Assembly: GCA_947381965.1 (NCBI GenBank)
Contig: CANCXX010000013.1
Location: forward strand, 1 to 64,000
Direction: 5' to 3'
Source of the DNA: an uncultured bacterium
GTDB lineage: Bacteria; Bacillota; Clostridia; Lachnospirales; Lachnospiraceae
DNA length: 64,000 bases
Position numbers and translations under genes: made by a program. Numbering within the stretch: position 1 is the stretch's first letter; each line of letters opens with the position of its first letter. This document shows, piece after piece, positions 42,461-50,844 of the stretch. The notes beneath the pieces were generated by a model. The model ran no database searches and was not told the DNA's origin. It saw nothing but the letters and a program-made list of their open reading frames with translations.

Positions 42461-43786
42461 ATGATACAGTTATCGGATCACTTTAATTACAGGCGTTTAT
42501 TTCAGTTTACATTTCCATCAGTGATTATGCTGGTATTTACTTCAATTTATGGCGTGGTTGACGGCTTTTTTGTGTCGAACTATGTAGGAAAAACAGCATT
42601 TACAGCCGTCAATTTTATTATGCCTATTTTACTGATTTTAGGCTGTATTGGTTTTATGTTTGGCACTGGCGGCGGTGCCCTGATTGCGCTTACCATAGGA
42701 AAAGGAGACAGGGAAAAGGCAAACCGGATTTTTTCCATGCTGGTTTATATTTCTCTGGCAGGCGGGGTGTTTCTTGCGGTTCTGGGAATTATGTCTCTGC
42801 GTTCCATATCATTTTTTCTTGGGGCGGAAGGGCGGATGCTGGAAGATTGTGTTACCTATGGCAGAATTATTTTACTTGCGATTCCGGCCTATATTCTGCA
42901 GTATCAGTTCCAATGTCTGTTTGCCACAGCGGAAAAGCCAAAGCTTGGATTATATATTACAGTAGCGGCAGGGCTGACAAATGTGATATTAGACGCTCTT
43001 TTTGTTGCAGCATTCTCCTGGGGGCTGGAAGGGGCTGCTGCAGCCACAGCGCTTTCCCAGTGTGTAGGTGGAATTTTGCCCTTGATTTATTTTGCACGAA
43101 AAAATTCCAGCCTGTTAAGGCTGACAAAATTTGAGTTCGACGGCAGGGCGCTGTTAAAGGTATGTGCAAATGGTTCTTCAGAGCTTATGAGCAATATTTC
43201 TTCTTCCATAGTCAGTATGCTGTATAATATACAGTTGTTAAAGTATGCGGGAGAGGATGGCGTAGCGGCATATGGTGTTTTGATGTATGTGAATATGATT
43301 TTTTTAGCTGCGTATATTGGTTTTTCTGTAGGTGTATCTCCGGTGATAGGATATCACTATGGCGCAGGAAATTACGCAGAATTGAAAGGGCTGTTAAAAA
43401 AGAGCCTTGTTATAATCAGTGTGATCGCCTGTTTGATGTTTGGTGCATCAAAGGTTCTGGCAAATCCTCTGTCGGTTATGTTTGTGGGATATGATAAGGG
43501 GTTATTGGGAATGACCCTTCATGCGTTTTCTATTTTTGCATTTTCCTTCCTTTTTGCAGGATTTGCTATTTTTGCCTCCTCTTTTTTTACAGCCCTTAAT
43601 GACGGGCTGGTGTCAGCGCTGATTTCTTTTTTGCGGGCATTGGTATTTCAGCTGGCAGCTGTTCTTTTGCTTCCTTTTATCTGGGGCGTGGACGGTATCT
43701 GGTTTTCGATTGTGGCAGCGGAAGTAATGGCAGTGATAGTGGCAGGCCTGTTTCTGCTGGGAAAGAGAAGGAAGTATCATTATTAG
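42461..43786 (+). CDS. MATE family efflux transporter (MarR-controlled)
   Basis: This 441-residue membrane protein with twelve helices and MATE motifs (FPSVIMLVFTSIYGVVDGFF, GTGGGALIALTIGKG, SNISSSIVSMLYNIQLL) is a second MATE pump, only distantly like the one at 36228. Start 42461 has AGGAG 6-10 bases upstream. It follows marR by 143 bases in the same direction, so control by that regulator is likely. The substrate is unknown. Confidence 0.92.
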   Translation: MIQLSDHFNYRRLFQFTFPSVIMLVFTSIYGVVDGFFVSNYVGKTAFTAVNFIMPILLILGCIGFMFGTGGGALIALTIGKGDREKANRIFSMLVYISLAGGVFLAVLGIMSLRSISFFLGAEGRMLEDCVTYGRIILLAIPAYILQYQFQCLFATAEKPKLGLYITVAAGLTNVILDALFVAAFSWGLEGAAAATALSQCVGGILPLIYFARKNSSLLRLTKFEFDGRALLKVCANGSSELMSNISSSIVSMLYNIQLLKYAGEDGVAAYGVLMYVNMIFLAAYIGFSVGVSPVIGYHYGAGNYAELKGLLKKSLVIISVIACLMFGASKVLANPLSVMFVGYDKGLLGMTLHAFSIFAFSFLFAGFAIFASSFFTALNDGLVSALISFLRALVFQLAAVLLLPFIWGVDGIWFSIVAAEVMAVIVAGLFLLGKRRKYHY

Positions 43787-43924
43787 AATGGATAAATGTA
43801 CGTATATGAAAAAAGTACAATTGGGGGGTAAGATAATATACAGTAAAGATACAGAATTTAGTGGAATTCTATGTATGCTAATGGTAGAATACTGATATCG
43901 GCAAGCTGGAATTAATGGAAGTAT

Positions 43925-44088
43925 TAGAGCGTGTTTGAAAAATCATTTCCAACATCTGCACGCCCCACTTTGCGCGATATTTGCGCCAAATTCAGGTTAC
44001 ATAGCCCGCTATGCGCCCTTCATTTGGCACAAATCTCCCACAAATTGTGACGCACATCTGCTGGGAAGCATTTTTCAAACACGCTCTA
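43925..44088. mobile_element. 160-bp TA-flanked palindromic MITE
   Basis: The ends TAGAGCGTGTTTGAAAAAT (43925-43943) and its exact complement (44070-44088) are 19-bp inverted repeats including a TA on each side. The interior is also largely self-complementary (ATTTGCGCCAAA / ATTTGGCACAAAT; CATAGC / GCTATG), so the RNA would fold into one long hairpin. There is no transposase. TA target duplication is typical of IS630/Tc1-mariner relatives. A 61-codon frame inside it is not a real gene. Confidence 0.75.
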
Positions 44089-44112
44089 GGGAGGAAAGTA
44101 TAAAAGATTATT

Positions 44113-44937
44113 ATGGATAAGACAGATAAAAAGTATCCTGTTGGATGGAAATACTTTATCCCTTTTGGGGCTTTTATATTACTTTACGCAGTTGGAATCA
44201 TCTTACCTCTGGAAGTTACACCACATTATCATAATTTTATGTCCAGAGTCTGGAACTGGACGGAGATATTGATTTTGCTACTGGCAGTTTACTATATTAT
44301 TAAGACAAGGACTTTTCAGTGGAAGCAGGCCATCATAGCATTGCTTCTTGGTGCAGTCTGTCTGGTTACGTTGTTTCGGGACCCACGAACGGCAGACATT
44401 ATTGTTACAAGTATTTGTGTGATGGCTGCGTTTTATGCGGCCTGTAGATTATATGATCTTGTGGATGTGGAAAATGTATCTATTCATACAGGTATTGTGG
44501 GAAGCATTCGGTATTTTGGGCTGGGAGCGGTTATTTCTGTTCCTCTGGCTTTTTTTAATGTATTATATTTTTCATTAAACCGGTCGATCAGCGTTGGAAA
44601 TATATTAAGTTCTGCTTTGTTTGCATTGAAACCTGCTATAGCTGAGGAAGTGGTATTTCGCTTTTTTTTGCTGGCATATGCTTATTATTTACTTCATGGA
44701 AAACCGGAAAAACGTTTTTGGAATGTATGGGTTTATATGTTGCTTATTATTCCACATGAACTGCTCCATTATCCAGATTTATTTGTAGAATCGCCTGTCT
44801 GGGCGGCTGCCATGTGTATACTGGGGGGTATAGTTTTCGGTTTGCCTATGGCAATGCTGATGAAAAGGAAGAATTTACCAATGGCAATAGGTATGCACTG
44901 GTTTATAGATTTTGTCAGGTTTGCCGCTGGTTTTTAG
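44113..44937 (+). CDS. CPBP family intramembrane metalloprotease
   Basis: This 274-residue membrane protein has about eight helices and the CPBP (CAAX/Abi) motifs EEVVFRFFLLAY (EExxxR), IPHELLHY and MHWFIDFVRF, which supply the putative metal ligands. Such proteins include type II CAAX-prenyl endopeptidases and bacteriocin self-immunity proteins; the role here is unknown. The gene starts 25 bases behind the palindromic MITE, and GGAGGAAAG is its ribosome binding site at the MITE edge. Confidence 0.87.
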   Translation: MDKTDKKYPVGWKYFIPFGAFILLYAVGIILPLEVTPHYHNFMSRVWNWTEILILLLAVYYIIKTRTFQWKQAIIALLLGAVCLVTLFRDPRTADIIVTSICVMAAFYAACRLYDLVDVENVSIHTGIVGSIRYFGLGAVISVPLAFFNVLYFSLNRSISVGNILSSALFALKPAIAEEVVFRFFLLAYAYYLLHGKPEKRFWNVWVYMLLIIPHELLHYPDLFVESPVWAAAMCILGGIVFGLPMAMLMKRKNLPMAIGMHWFIDFVRFAAGF

Positions 44938-45051
44938 AATGTAGTTAATTTTTGAAGGCTTATGGTAAAGAGGAAAACTGATTTTGGGGAGATAATCCGG
45001 GCAGATTGATTTTTAGAGGGAAAACGGATATACTGAAAAGGGGTATAAGGG

Positions 45052-46842
45052 ATGGCAAGAACAGTAAGTATCGGAGTGCAGGATTTTGAAAAACTCAGAA
45101 GAAATAATAATTTTTATGTAGATAAGACATATCTGATTAAGCAGTGGTGGGAATCAGATGATGATGTAACGTTGGTTACACGTCCAAGAAGGTTTGGGAA
45201 AACTTTGAATATGAGTATGCTGGAGCAGTTTTTTTCCGTAAAGTATGCCGGGCGTGGAGATTTGTTTAAAGGACTTTACATTTGGCAGGAAGAAAAATAT
45301 CAAAAGCTTCAGGGAATATGGCCTGTAATTTTTTTAAGCTTTGCAGGGATTAAGGAGAATACCTTTATAGAAGCCCGGAGACATATTTGCCGGATGATAG
45401 AAGAGCAATATAATAAATTTGACTACCTGTTGAAGGAAAATCTACTTAATGAAAAAGAAAAAGCATTTTATCAGGAAGTTTCCGCCCACATGCCGGATGG
45501 TACGGCGGCGGTATCCCTGCGGTTTTTATCAGATTTTCTCGGCAGATATTATAACCAAAAAGTGATTATTCTTCTGGATGAATATGACACTCCCATGCAG
45601 GAAGCGTTTGTAAATGGGTATTGGAAAGAGATGGTGGATTTTATCAGGGGACTTTTTAATTCTGCTTTTAAAACAAATCCATATCTGGAACGCGCTTTTA
45701 TGACAGGAATAACAAAGGTCAGTAAGGAATCTATATTTTCAGATTTAAATAATTTGGAGGTAGTGACAACAACCTCAGGGAAATATACAACTTGTTTTGG
45801 CTTTACGGAAGGAGAAGTTTTTGCTGCTTTAGAAGAGTATCATTTATCAGATAGAAAGCAACAGGTAAAAGACTGGTATGATGGATTTTCTTTTGGAGAG
45901 AGGAAAGATATCTATAATCCATGGTCTATAATAAATTTCCTGAATAAAAAAAAGGTGGGCGCTTATTGGGCAAACACCAGCTCCAATAGCCTTGTGGGAA
46001 AGCTGATTAGAGAAGGCAGCCTGGACATCAAACAGACCTTTGAACATTTAATGCAGGGGGAGGCAATTCAGGTAGAAATAGACGAACAGATTGTTTATGA
46101 TCAGTTATCTGAAAAGAAAAATGCCATCTGGAGCTTTTTGCTTGCCAGCGGCTATCTGAAGGTGAAGCGCTTTGAGACATATGTTACAGCATATGGGGAA
46201 TGGAAAGAGGTTTACGAACTGGAACTTACGAATTTTGAAGTAAGGGTTATGTTCCGCAGAATGGTGCGGGGCTGGTTTGATGTTGCTTCATCTGACTATA
46301 ATTGTTTTATCCGGGCTCTTTTGCTGGATGATGTGAAGGCAATGAATCGTTATATGAACAGAGTTGCGCTTACAATGTTCAGTTATTTTGATACTGGCGG
46401 GGGGAGGTTTGGAGATGAGCCTGAACGTTTTTACCACGGTTTTGTGCTGGGGCTTATGGTGGAGCTGGCCGACAGATATGTGATTACGTCTAACAGGGAG
46501 AGCGGTTTTGGCAGGTATGATGTAATGCTGGAGCCGAGAATACCATCAAAGCTTATGTCAGGAACAGTGTCACAGACAAGGGAAGAGGGCGCAGAAGCAA
46601 ATAACAGCCCTGAAAATGCTGCTGTCATTATAGAATTTAAGGTGCAGGAGCCGGAGGAAAAGGAATTGTCTGATACTGTAAAGAAGGCGCTGCGGCAGAT
46701 TGAAGAGCGGAATTATAAGGCAGTGCTTTTGGAAAAAGGAATTCCGGAAGACCGGATACGGATGTATGGATTTGCTTTTTGCGGGAAAAAAGTACTGATT
46801 GGAAACCGCAGTGCATATTCTGGGGAAGGCGTTTGCTTATGA
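45052..46842 (+). CDS. AAA-ATPase-like / PD-(D/E)XK nuclease-like protein (PF09820-PF08011 type)
   Basis: This 596-residue protein begins with IGVQDFEKLRRNNNFYVDKT and a P-loop (RPRRFGKTLNMSML), followed by LLDEYDTPMQEA as a Walker B-like segment. A C-terminal PD-(D/E)XK_9 region has FYHGFVLGLMVELADRY, GRYDVMLEP and IIEFKVQEPEEKE, which hold the D...ExK residues. The family is abundant in gut anaerobes and usually multi-copy; its function is unknown, and mobile-element or defence links have been suggested. Its stop overlaps the next start as ATGA, so it is coupled to the MBL gene. Confidence 0.88.
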   Translation: MARTVSIGVQDFEKLRRNNNFYVDKTYLIKQWWESDDDVTLVTRPRRFGKTLNMSMLEQFFSVKYAGRGDLFKGLYIWQEEKYQKLQGIWPVIFLSFAGIKENTFIEARRHICRMIEEQYNKFDYLLKENLLNEKEKAFYQEVSAHMPDGTAAVSLRFLSDFLGRYYNQKVIILLDEYDTPMQEAFVNGYWKEMVDFIRGLFNSAFKTNPYLERAFMTGITKVSKESIFSDLNNLEVVTTTSGKYTTCFGFTEGEVFAALEEYHLSDRKQQVKDWYDGFSFGERKDIYNPWSIINFLNKKKVGAYWANTSSNSLVGKLIREGSLDIKQTFEHLMQGEAIQVEIDEQIVYDQLSEKKNAIWSFLLASGYLKVKRFETYVTAYGEWKEVYELELTNFEVRVMFRRMVRGWFDVASSDYNCFIRALLLDDVKAMNRYMNRVALTMFSYFDTGGGRFGDEPERFYHGFVLGLMVELADRYVITSNRESGFGRYDVMLEPRIPSKLMSGTVSQTREEGAEANNSPENAAVIIEFKVQEPEEKELSDTVKKALRQIEERNYKAVLLEKGIPEDRIRMYGFAFCGKKVLIGNRSAYSGEGVCL

Positions 46843-47687
46843 AAGAAGGGAAGGTTATTTTCCTCTTGTTTTGTACATTGTTCTTTTTATATGGCTGCAG
46901 CGGGGGAAAAAAGAGTGTAGAATTAGATGAGGCAGTATTAAATCCGGGTATCAGTGTGGTTTTTTTTGATGTGGGGAAAGGAGATGCAATTCTCATAAGG
47001 ACACAGGAAGGCTGTATGCTCATTGATACAGGATATGATGAAACCAGAGAAGTTATTTTAAATTATCTGGCGGAGCAGAAAATAGAAAAACTGGACTATC
47101 TGGCGCTTACACACTTTGATAAGGACCATGTGGGCGGTGCGGATCATATTCTGAAAGAAGTGGAAGTAGGGAAAGTATTGCAGCCGGACTATGAATCGGA
47201 CAGCGATCAGTACCAGGAATATTGTCAGGTTATGAAAGACAAGAAAATGGAGCCGGTATATGTTACAGAAACCACAGAACTTTCCTTAAACAATGCAGAA
47301 ATTCTAATTTATCCTCCCCAGAAGAATGAATATAAAGAGGAGGATAATGACTTTTCTCTGGTAATCAGTTTAAGGTATGGAAAGAGGCGTTTCCTGTTTA
47401 CCGGGGACTGTGAGCGGGAGCGGTTAAATGAGCTTTTGGAGCAAAAGGAATTTGACTTAGCCCACGATGTGCTTAAGGTTCCCCATCATGGCAGAAAAGA
47501 AAAAAATTCAGTGGAATTTTTGGCAGCTGTTTCCCCGGAAGCGGCAGTGATTACCTGTTCGGAGGAAAAAATGACAGATAAAGAAATTATAAAGGCCCTG
47601 AAAGGGCTGGGGACAAAGATTTATTTGACTTTGGAGGGAACGGTTACGGTTTTGTGTGATGGAAATGAATTGACATTTAAGCAGTAA
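46839..47687 (+). CDS. Lipoprotein metallo-beta-lactamase-fold hydrolase (ComEC C-terminal-like)
   Basis: This 282-residue protein has a lipoprotein signal (FLLFCTLFFLYGCSGG) and an MBL domain like the ComEC/Rec2 nuclease domain: FFDVGKGDAILIRT, the metal motif THFDKDHVGGADH, FLFTGDCERERL and KVPHHGRKEKNS. Related secreted proteins act on DNA or phosphodiesters. There is no ComEC channel domain. ATG 46839 lies in an ATGA overlap with the AAA/PD-(D/E)XK gene, suggesting coupled expression. Confidence 0.88.
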   Translation: MKEGKVIFLLFCTLFFLYGCSGGKKSVELDEAVLNPGISVVFFDVGKGDAILIRTQEGCMLIDTGYDETREVILNYLAEQKIEKLDYLALTHFDKDHVGGADHILKEVEVGKVLQPDYESDSDQYQEYCQVMKDKKMEPVYVTETTELSLNNAEILIYPPQKNEYKEEDNDFSLVISLRYGKRRFLFTGDCERERLNELLEQKEFDLAHDVLKVPHHGRKEKNSVEFLAAVSPEAAVITCSEEKMTDKEIIKALKGLGTKIYLTLEGTVTVLCDGNELTFKQ

Positions 47688-47728
47688 TTAAAAACAGCTT
47701 TTTAAATTTGGATTTTTACAGGAGGATT

Positions 47729-48751
47729 ATGAACAGTATAATAGAGAGAATAAAGAAAAAGAAGCTGATATTAAAGGCAGTAAAGATTGCGCTTGGCAGC
47801 AGCGCCGCAATTTATATCGCTCTTTTGTTCCATCTTGATTATGAAATTTCGGCGGGAACCATTGCCCTGCTTACCATTGTGACTACAAAATGGGCCACGG
47901 TAAAGCTTTCCTTTGCCCGTGTGACAACTATGTTCCTTACCATTTTGCTGGCATGGACAATTTTTTGGCATTTGGATAATGAATGGATTGCTTTTGGTAT
48001 TTTTGTCTTTCTATTGGTAATTATAAGCGAAATGCTGGGGTGGGGAGCTACCATATCAGTTAATGCAGTAATCGGCGCCCACTTTCTAACAAGACTCGAA
48101 TTTACCTGGCAGTTTATCAGAAACGAAATTATGCTGGTGATTATTGGCATCACCATAGCTATTATTGTGAATCTGTTCCATAATAATGGAAAATCCAGAA
48201 AAGAGCTGGTGGAACATATGCGCCATGTGGAAATGCAGCTTCAGTCAATTCTTGGGGAGGTGGCAGTATATCTTTCCAGGGAAACAATGCAGAGAAATGT
48301 GTGGGATGATATCTGCGGATTGGAAGAGCAGATAAAACAGTATGTGATTGACGCCTGTGAATATCAGGATAACACTTTTTCTTCCCATCCGGGGTATTAT
48401 ATTGACTATTTTGAAATGCGTATGCAGCAATGTATGATTTTGCATAATCTCCATTATGAAATGAAAAAAATTAGAAATATGCCAAAGCAGGCGCAGATTA
48501 TTGCCGAATATATCTTATATATGAAGGATTACGTTGTTGAAACCAATTCGCCGGTAAAACAGATAAACCGGCTTCAAAACATTTTTGAGGACATGCAAAA
48601 GGAGCCATTGCCGGTAAGCCGGACAGAATTTGAAAGCCGGGCGGTCTTATATCATATTTTAATGGACTTGGAAGATTTTCTTATTGCAAAGAAGCGATTT
48701 GTTGAAAATTTAAGTGAAGTGAGAAAGAATATATACTGGCGGAAAATTTAA
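47729..48751 (+). CDS. Aromatic acid exporter family protein (ArAE/FUSC-like)
   Basis: This 340-residue protein has about five to six N-terminal membrane helices (residues 15-150; GTIALLTIVTTKWATVKLSF) and a long helical cytoplasmic domain, as in ArAE_1 proteins. Characterised relatives export aromatic carboxylates; the substrate here is unknown. GGAGGATT stands directly before the start at 47729. It ends 36 bases before the response regulator gene. Confidence 0.83.
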   Translation: MNSIIERIKKKKLILKAVKIALGSSAAIYIALLFHLDYEISAGTIALLTIVTTKWATVKLSFARVTTMFLTILLAWTIFWHLDNEWIAFGIFVFLLVIISEMLGWGATISVNAVIGAHFLTRLEFTWQFIRNEIMLVIIGITIAIIVNLFHNNGKSRKELVEHMRHVEMQLQSILGEVAVYLSRETMQRNVWDDICGLEEQIKQYVIDACEYQDNTFSSHPGYYIDYFEMRMQQCMILHNLHYEMKKIRNMPKQAQIIAEYILYMKDYVVETNSPVKQINRLQNIFEDMQKEPLPVSRTEFESRAVLYHILMDLEDFLIAKKRFVENLSEVRKNIYWRKI

Positions 48752-48787
48752 AGGGCTTCATTAATTACATAAAATGGGGGAAATGGA

Positions 48788-49525
48788 ATGCTTCATATAG
48801 CAGTTTGTGATGATGAACCGTCGCAGCTTTTAATGCTTGAAAAACTGACAGGGGTATGGGCGGAGAAGCGGGAGGTAGAAATAAAGGTTTCTTTTAGCCG
48901 GAATGCAGATCAGTTCCTTTTTGGCTGGGAGGAAAAAAAGGACATTGATATTCTGCTGCTGGATATTGAAATGCCAGGGATGAATGGGCTTGCCTTAGCC
49001 CGCAGACTGCGTGAAACTGGAGAAAATCTTCAGATTATTTTTGTAACAGGATTGGAAGATTATATGCTGGAAGGGTACGATGTAGATGCGGTTTCTTATC
49101 TTTTAAAGCCGGTTAATGAGGAAAAGCTGTTTTTTTGCCTTGACCGGGCGTGGCAGCGGCTGAATAAGCCGGAGGCTGTGATTTTGCTGGATACAGTGGA
49201 AGGTCTTATCAGAATAAGAATTAAGGATATTAGCTATCTGGAAAGTATGGCTCATGAAACCATGGTCTGCTGTAAGGGAAATTTGAGGGATATACGGTGC
49301 AAAACCGGGATTTCACGGCTGGAAAAGATGTTGGAAAGCCAAAGCGATGGATTTTTCCGTATACACCGTTCCTATCTGGTCCATATGGCACATATAGAGA
49401 AAATTACCAGAAAAGAGGTTTTTATGGAGCATGATGTATGCCTTCCTATTGCGCGTGGAAAATGGGAAGAATTAAACAATGCCTGGCTTCGTTATTACAG
49501 AAAAAGGGGCATGGAGTTATCATGA
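48788..49525 (+). CDS. LytTR-type response regulator (AgrA/ComE-like)
   Basis: This 245-residue regulator has a receiver domain (VCDDEPSQLL acidic pocket; phospho-acceptor D in ILLLDIEMPGMNG; K in SYLLKPVNE). A LytTR DNA-binding domain (IRIKDISYLESMAHETMVC; FFRIHRSYLVHM) follows. It overlaps the kinase gene in an ATGA junction. LytTR proteins bind paired 9-bp direct repeats, and such a pair exists at 50727-50756, upstream of the ABC genes that follow the kinase. The target inference rests on that repeat. Confidence 0.93.
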   Translation: MLHIAVCDDEPSQLLMLEKLTGVWAEKREVEIKVSFSRNADQFLFGWEEKKDIDILLLDIEMPGMNGLALARRLRETGENLQIIFVTGLEDYMLEGYDVDAVSYLLKPVNEEKLFFCLDRAWQRLNKPEAVILLDTVEGLIRIRIKDISYLESMAHETMVCCKGNLRDIRCKTGISRLEKMLESQSDGFFRIHRSYLVHMAHIEKITRKEVFMEHDVCLPIARGKWEELNNAWLRYYRKRGMELS

Positions 49526-50703
49526 AAGGTTTTGTCTTACAGTTTTTGTGGTATGTTTTATATTATTATTATGTGGAAAGTAATGCAGTCATTGAAAAGG
49601 GTATAAAAAAGCGGATTCTGGTGTTTTTTCTGGGAATGGGTCTGCTTTTTTGCACGTTGTGGTTTAAAAGCTGGGTTGTGTGGGCAGGTATCACCATTCT
49701 TTACCTGCTGTACGATTTGTTTTTTGATGAAGAAACATCAAGGAGTCAGTGGCGTTTTATTTGTGTGCCTGGAATTGCTTTTGCGGCAGCATCCTTTTTA
49801 CCGGCAAAAACGTTGCTTAGCATGAACGGTTTTTTGCTGTTATTGATTATCTGCCTTTCTGCCTGTAAAAGAGGATATCTAAGGGCTTCAAACGGACTGA
49901 TAACAGGTCTGCTTTTGGGCTTGGTTTCCTTATTCCTATGGATGGCGCAAACTGGGAGAATCAAAGCGGATAGCGGGATGACGGACTGCATAATCTGGGG
50001 CAGCATTATGGGGGAATATCTTCTGTTTATTCTTCTGGAGGGAACCTTTCAATTTTATCAAAGGGGTTTTACCTTTCAGAGTGAGAGTTTCAGAAAAGAG
50101 GTTCTCCGTCAACAATATGAAGAAATTAAAATGATTTATAAAGATATGCGGGGATGGCGGCATGATTATCACAACCATATACAGGTGCTCAAAGCCCAGC
50201 TTGCGCTGGGAAAATTTGTGGAGGTATCAGACTATCTGGATAAGCTGGAGGAGAGTCTGAATCAGATAGATACTTATGTAAAATCAGGAAATCAGATGAT
50301 AGATGCAATTTTAAATGGAAAACTAAGTCTTGCAAGAGACAGGGAGATTTCTGTAAATTGTAAGGCACAGATGCCGGAAACTCTGCCAGTGTCAGATGTG
50401 GATTTGTGTGTGATTTTAGGGAATCTTTTGGATAACGCATTGGAGGCCTGTGAAGAAATTGTGCCTGGACAGCGTTTCTTACGTATTTATATGGCGCGCA
50501 ACAAAAGCCAGCTTTATATTTCTATTCAAAATTCAGCAAAAGAAGATCTGGACTTTAAGGATCGGCACTATATTTCCACAAAGCGGGGAAATCATGGGCT
50601 GGGAATGAAAAGAGTCCAGGCGGCGGTGGAAAAATATGACGGTTTTCTTCATCTGGCAAATGAGCCGGGGATATTTGCAGCGGAGATTACAATGCCGGTA
50701 TGA
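49522..50703 (+). CDS. GHKL-domain sensor histidine kinase (AgrC-like)
   Basis: This 393-residue kinase has a hydrophobic N-terminal sensor of about six helices (residues 1-185). A DHp-like helix contains the phospho-accepting histidine (GWRHDYHNHIQVL), and the GHKL ATPase domain has ILGNLLDNALEAC and GNHGLGMKRVQAAVEKYDG. Partner of the preceding LytTR regulator. AgrC-type kinases sense peptides; no precursor peptide gene was found nearby, so the signal is unknown. Confidence 0.92.
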   Translation: MKGFVLQFLWYVLYYYYVESNAVIEKGIKKRILVFFLGMGLLFCTLWFKSWVVWAGITILYLLYDLFFDEETSRSQWRFICVPGIAFAAASFLPAKTLLSMNGFLLLLIICLSACKRGYLRASNGLITGLLLGLVSLFLWMAQTGRIKADSGMTDCIIWGSIMGEYLLFILLEGTFQFYQRGFTFQSESFRKEVLRQQYEEIKMIYKDMRGWRHDYHNHIQVLKAQLALGKFVEVSDYLDKLEESLNQIDTYVKSGNQMIDAILNGKLSLARDREISVNCKAQMPETLPVSDVDLCVILGNLLDNALEACEEIVPGQRFLRIYMARNKSQLYISIQNSAKEDLDFKDRHYISTKRGNHGLGMKRVQAAVEKYDGFLHLANEPGIFAAEITMPV

Positions 50704-50726
50704 AGGGAGCGCAGCTGTAAGCAGTG

Positions 50727-50756
50727 CATTTCGTGAAAAAGAATAAACATTTCGTG
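50727..50756 (+). promoter_or_regulatory. Paired direct repeat, candidate LytTR operator
   Basis: CATTTCGTG occurs at 50727-50735 and 50748-50756, 21 bp apart start to start (9-bp repeats, 12-bp gap), which is the spacing LytTR regulators use. TTTTAGAAT (about 50785-50793), 29 bp downstream, could serve as a -10 lacking a good -35. The binding is inferred from geometry. Confidence 0.5.
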
Positions 50757-50758
50757 CA

Positions 50759-50787
50759 GGAACCGCCCCAAAGGGCGGTTCTTGTTT
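50759..50787 (+). terminator. Terminator after the kinase gene
   Basis: GAACCGCCC / GGGCGGTTC is a perfect 9-bp stem with a CAAA loop, followed by TTGTTTT. Confidence 0.8.
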
Positions 50788-50844
50788 TAGAATAAATCCA
50801 TCAATGAAAAGACAGCATAATCAGAGATGGAGGAAGAAGGATTT

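Noticed and set aside
43935-44120. A 61-codon open frame on the plus strand
   Set aside because: It lies almost entirely inside the palindromic MITE, has no ribosome binding site, and its codons are just the inverted-repeat sequence.
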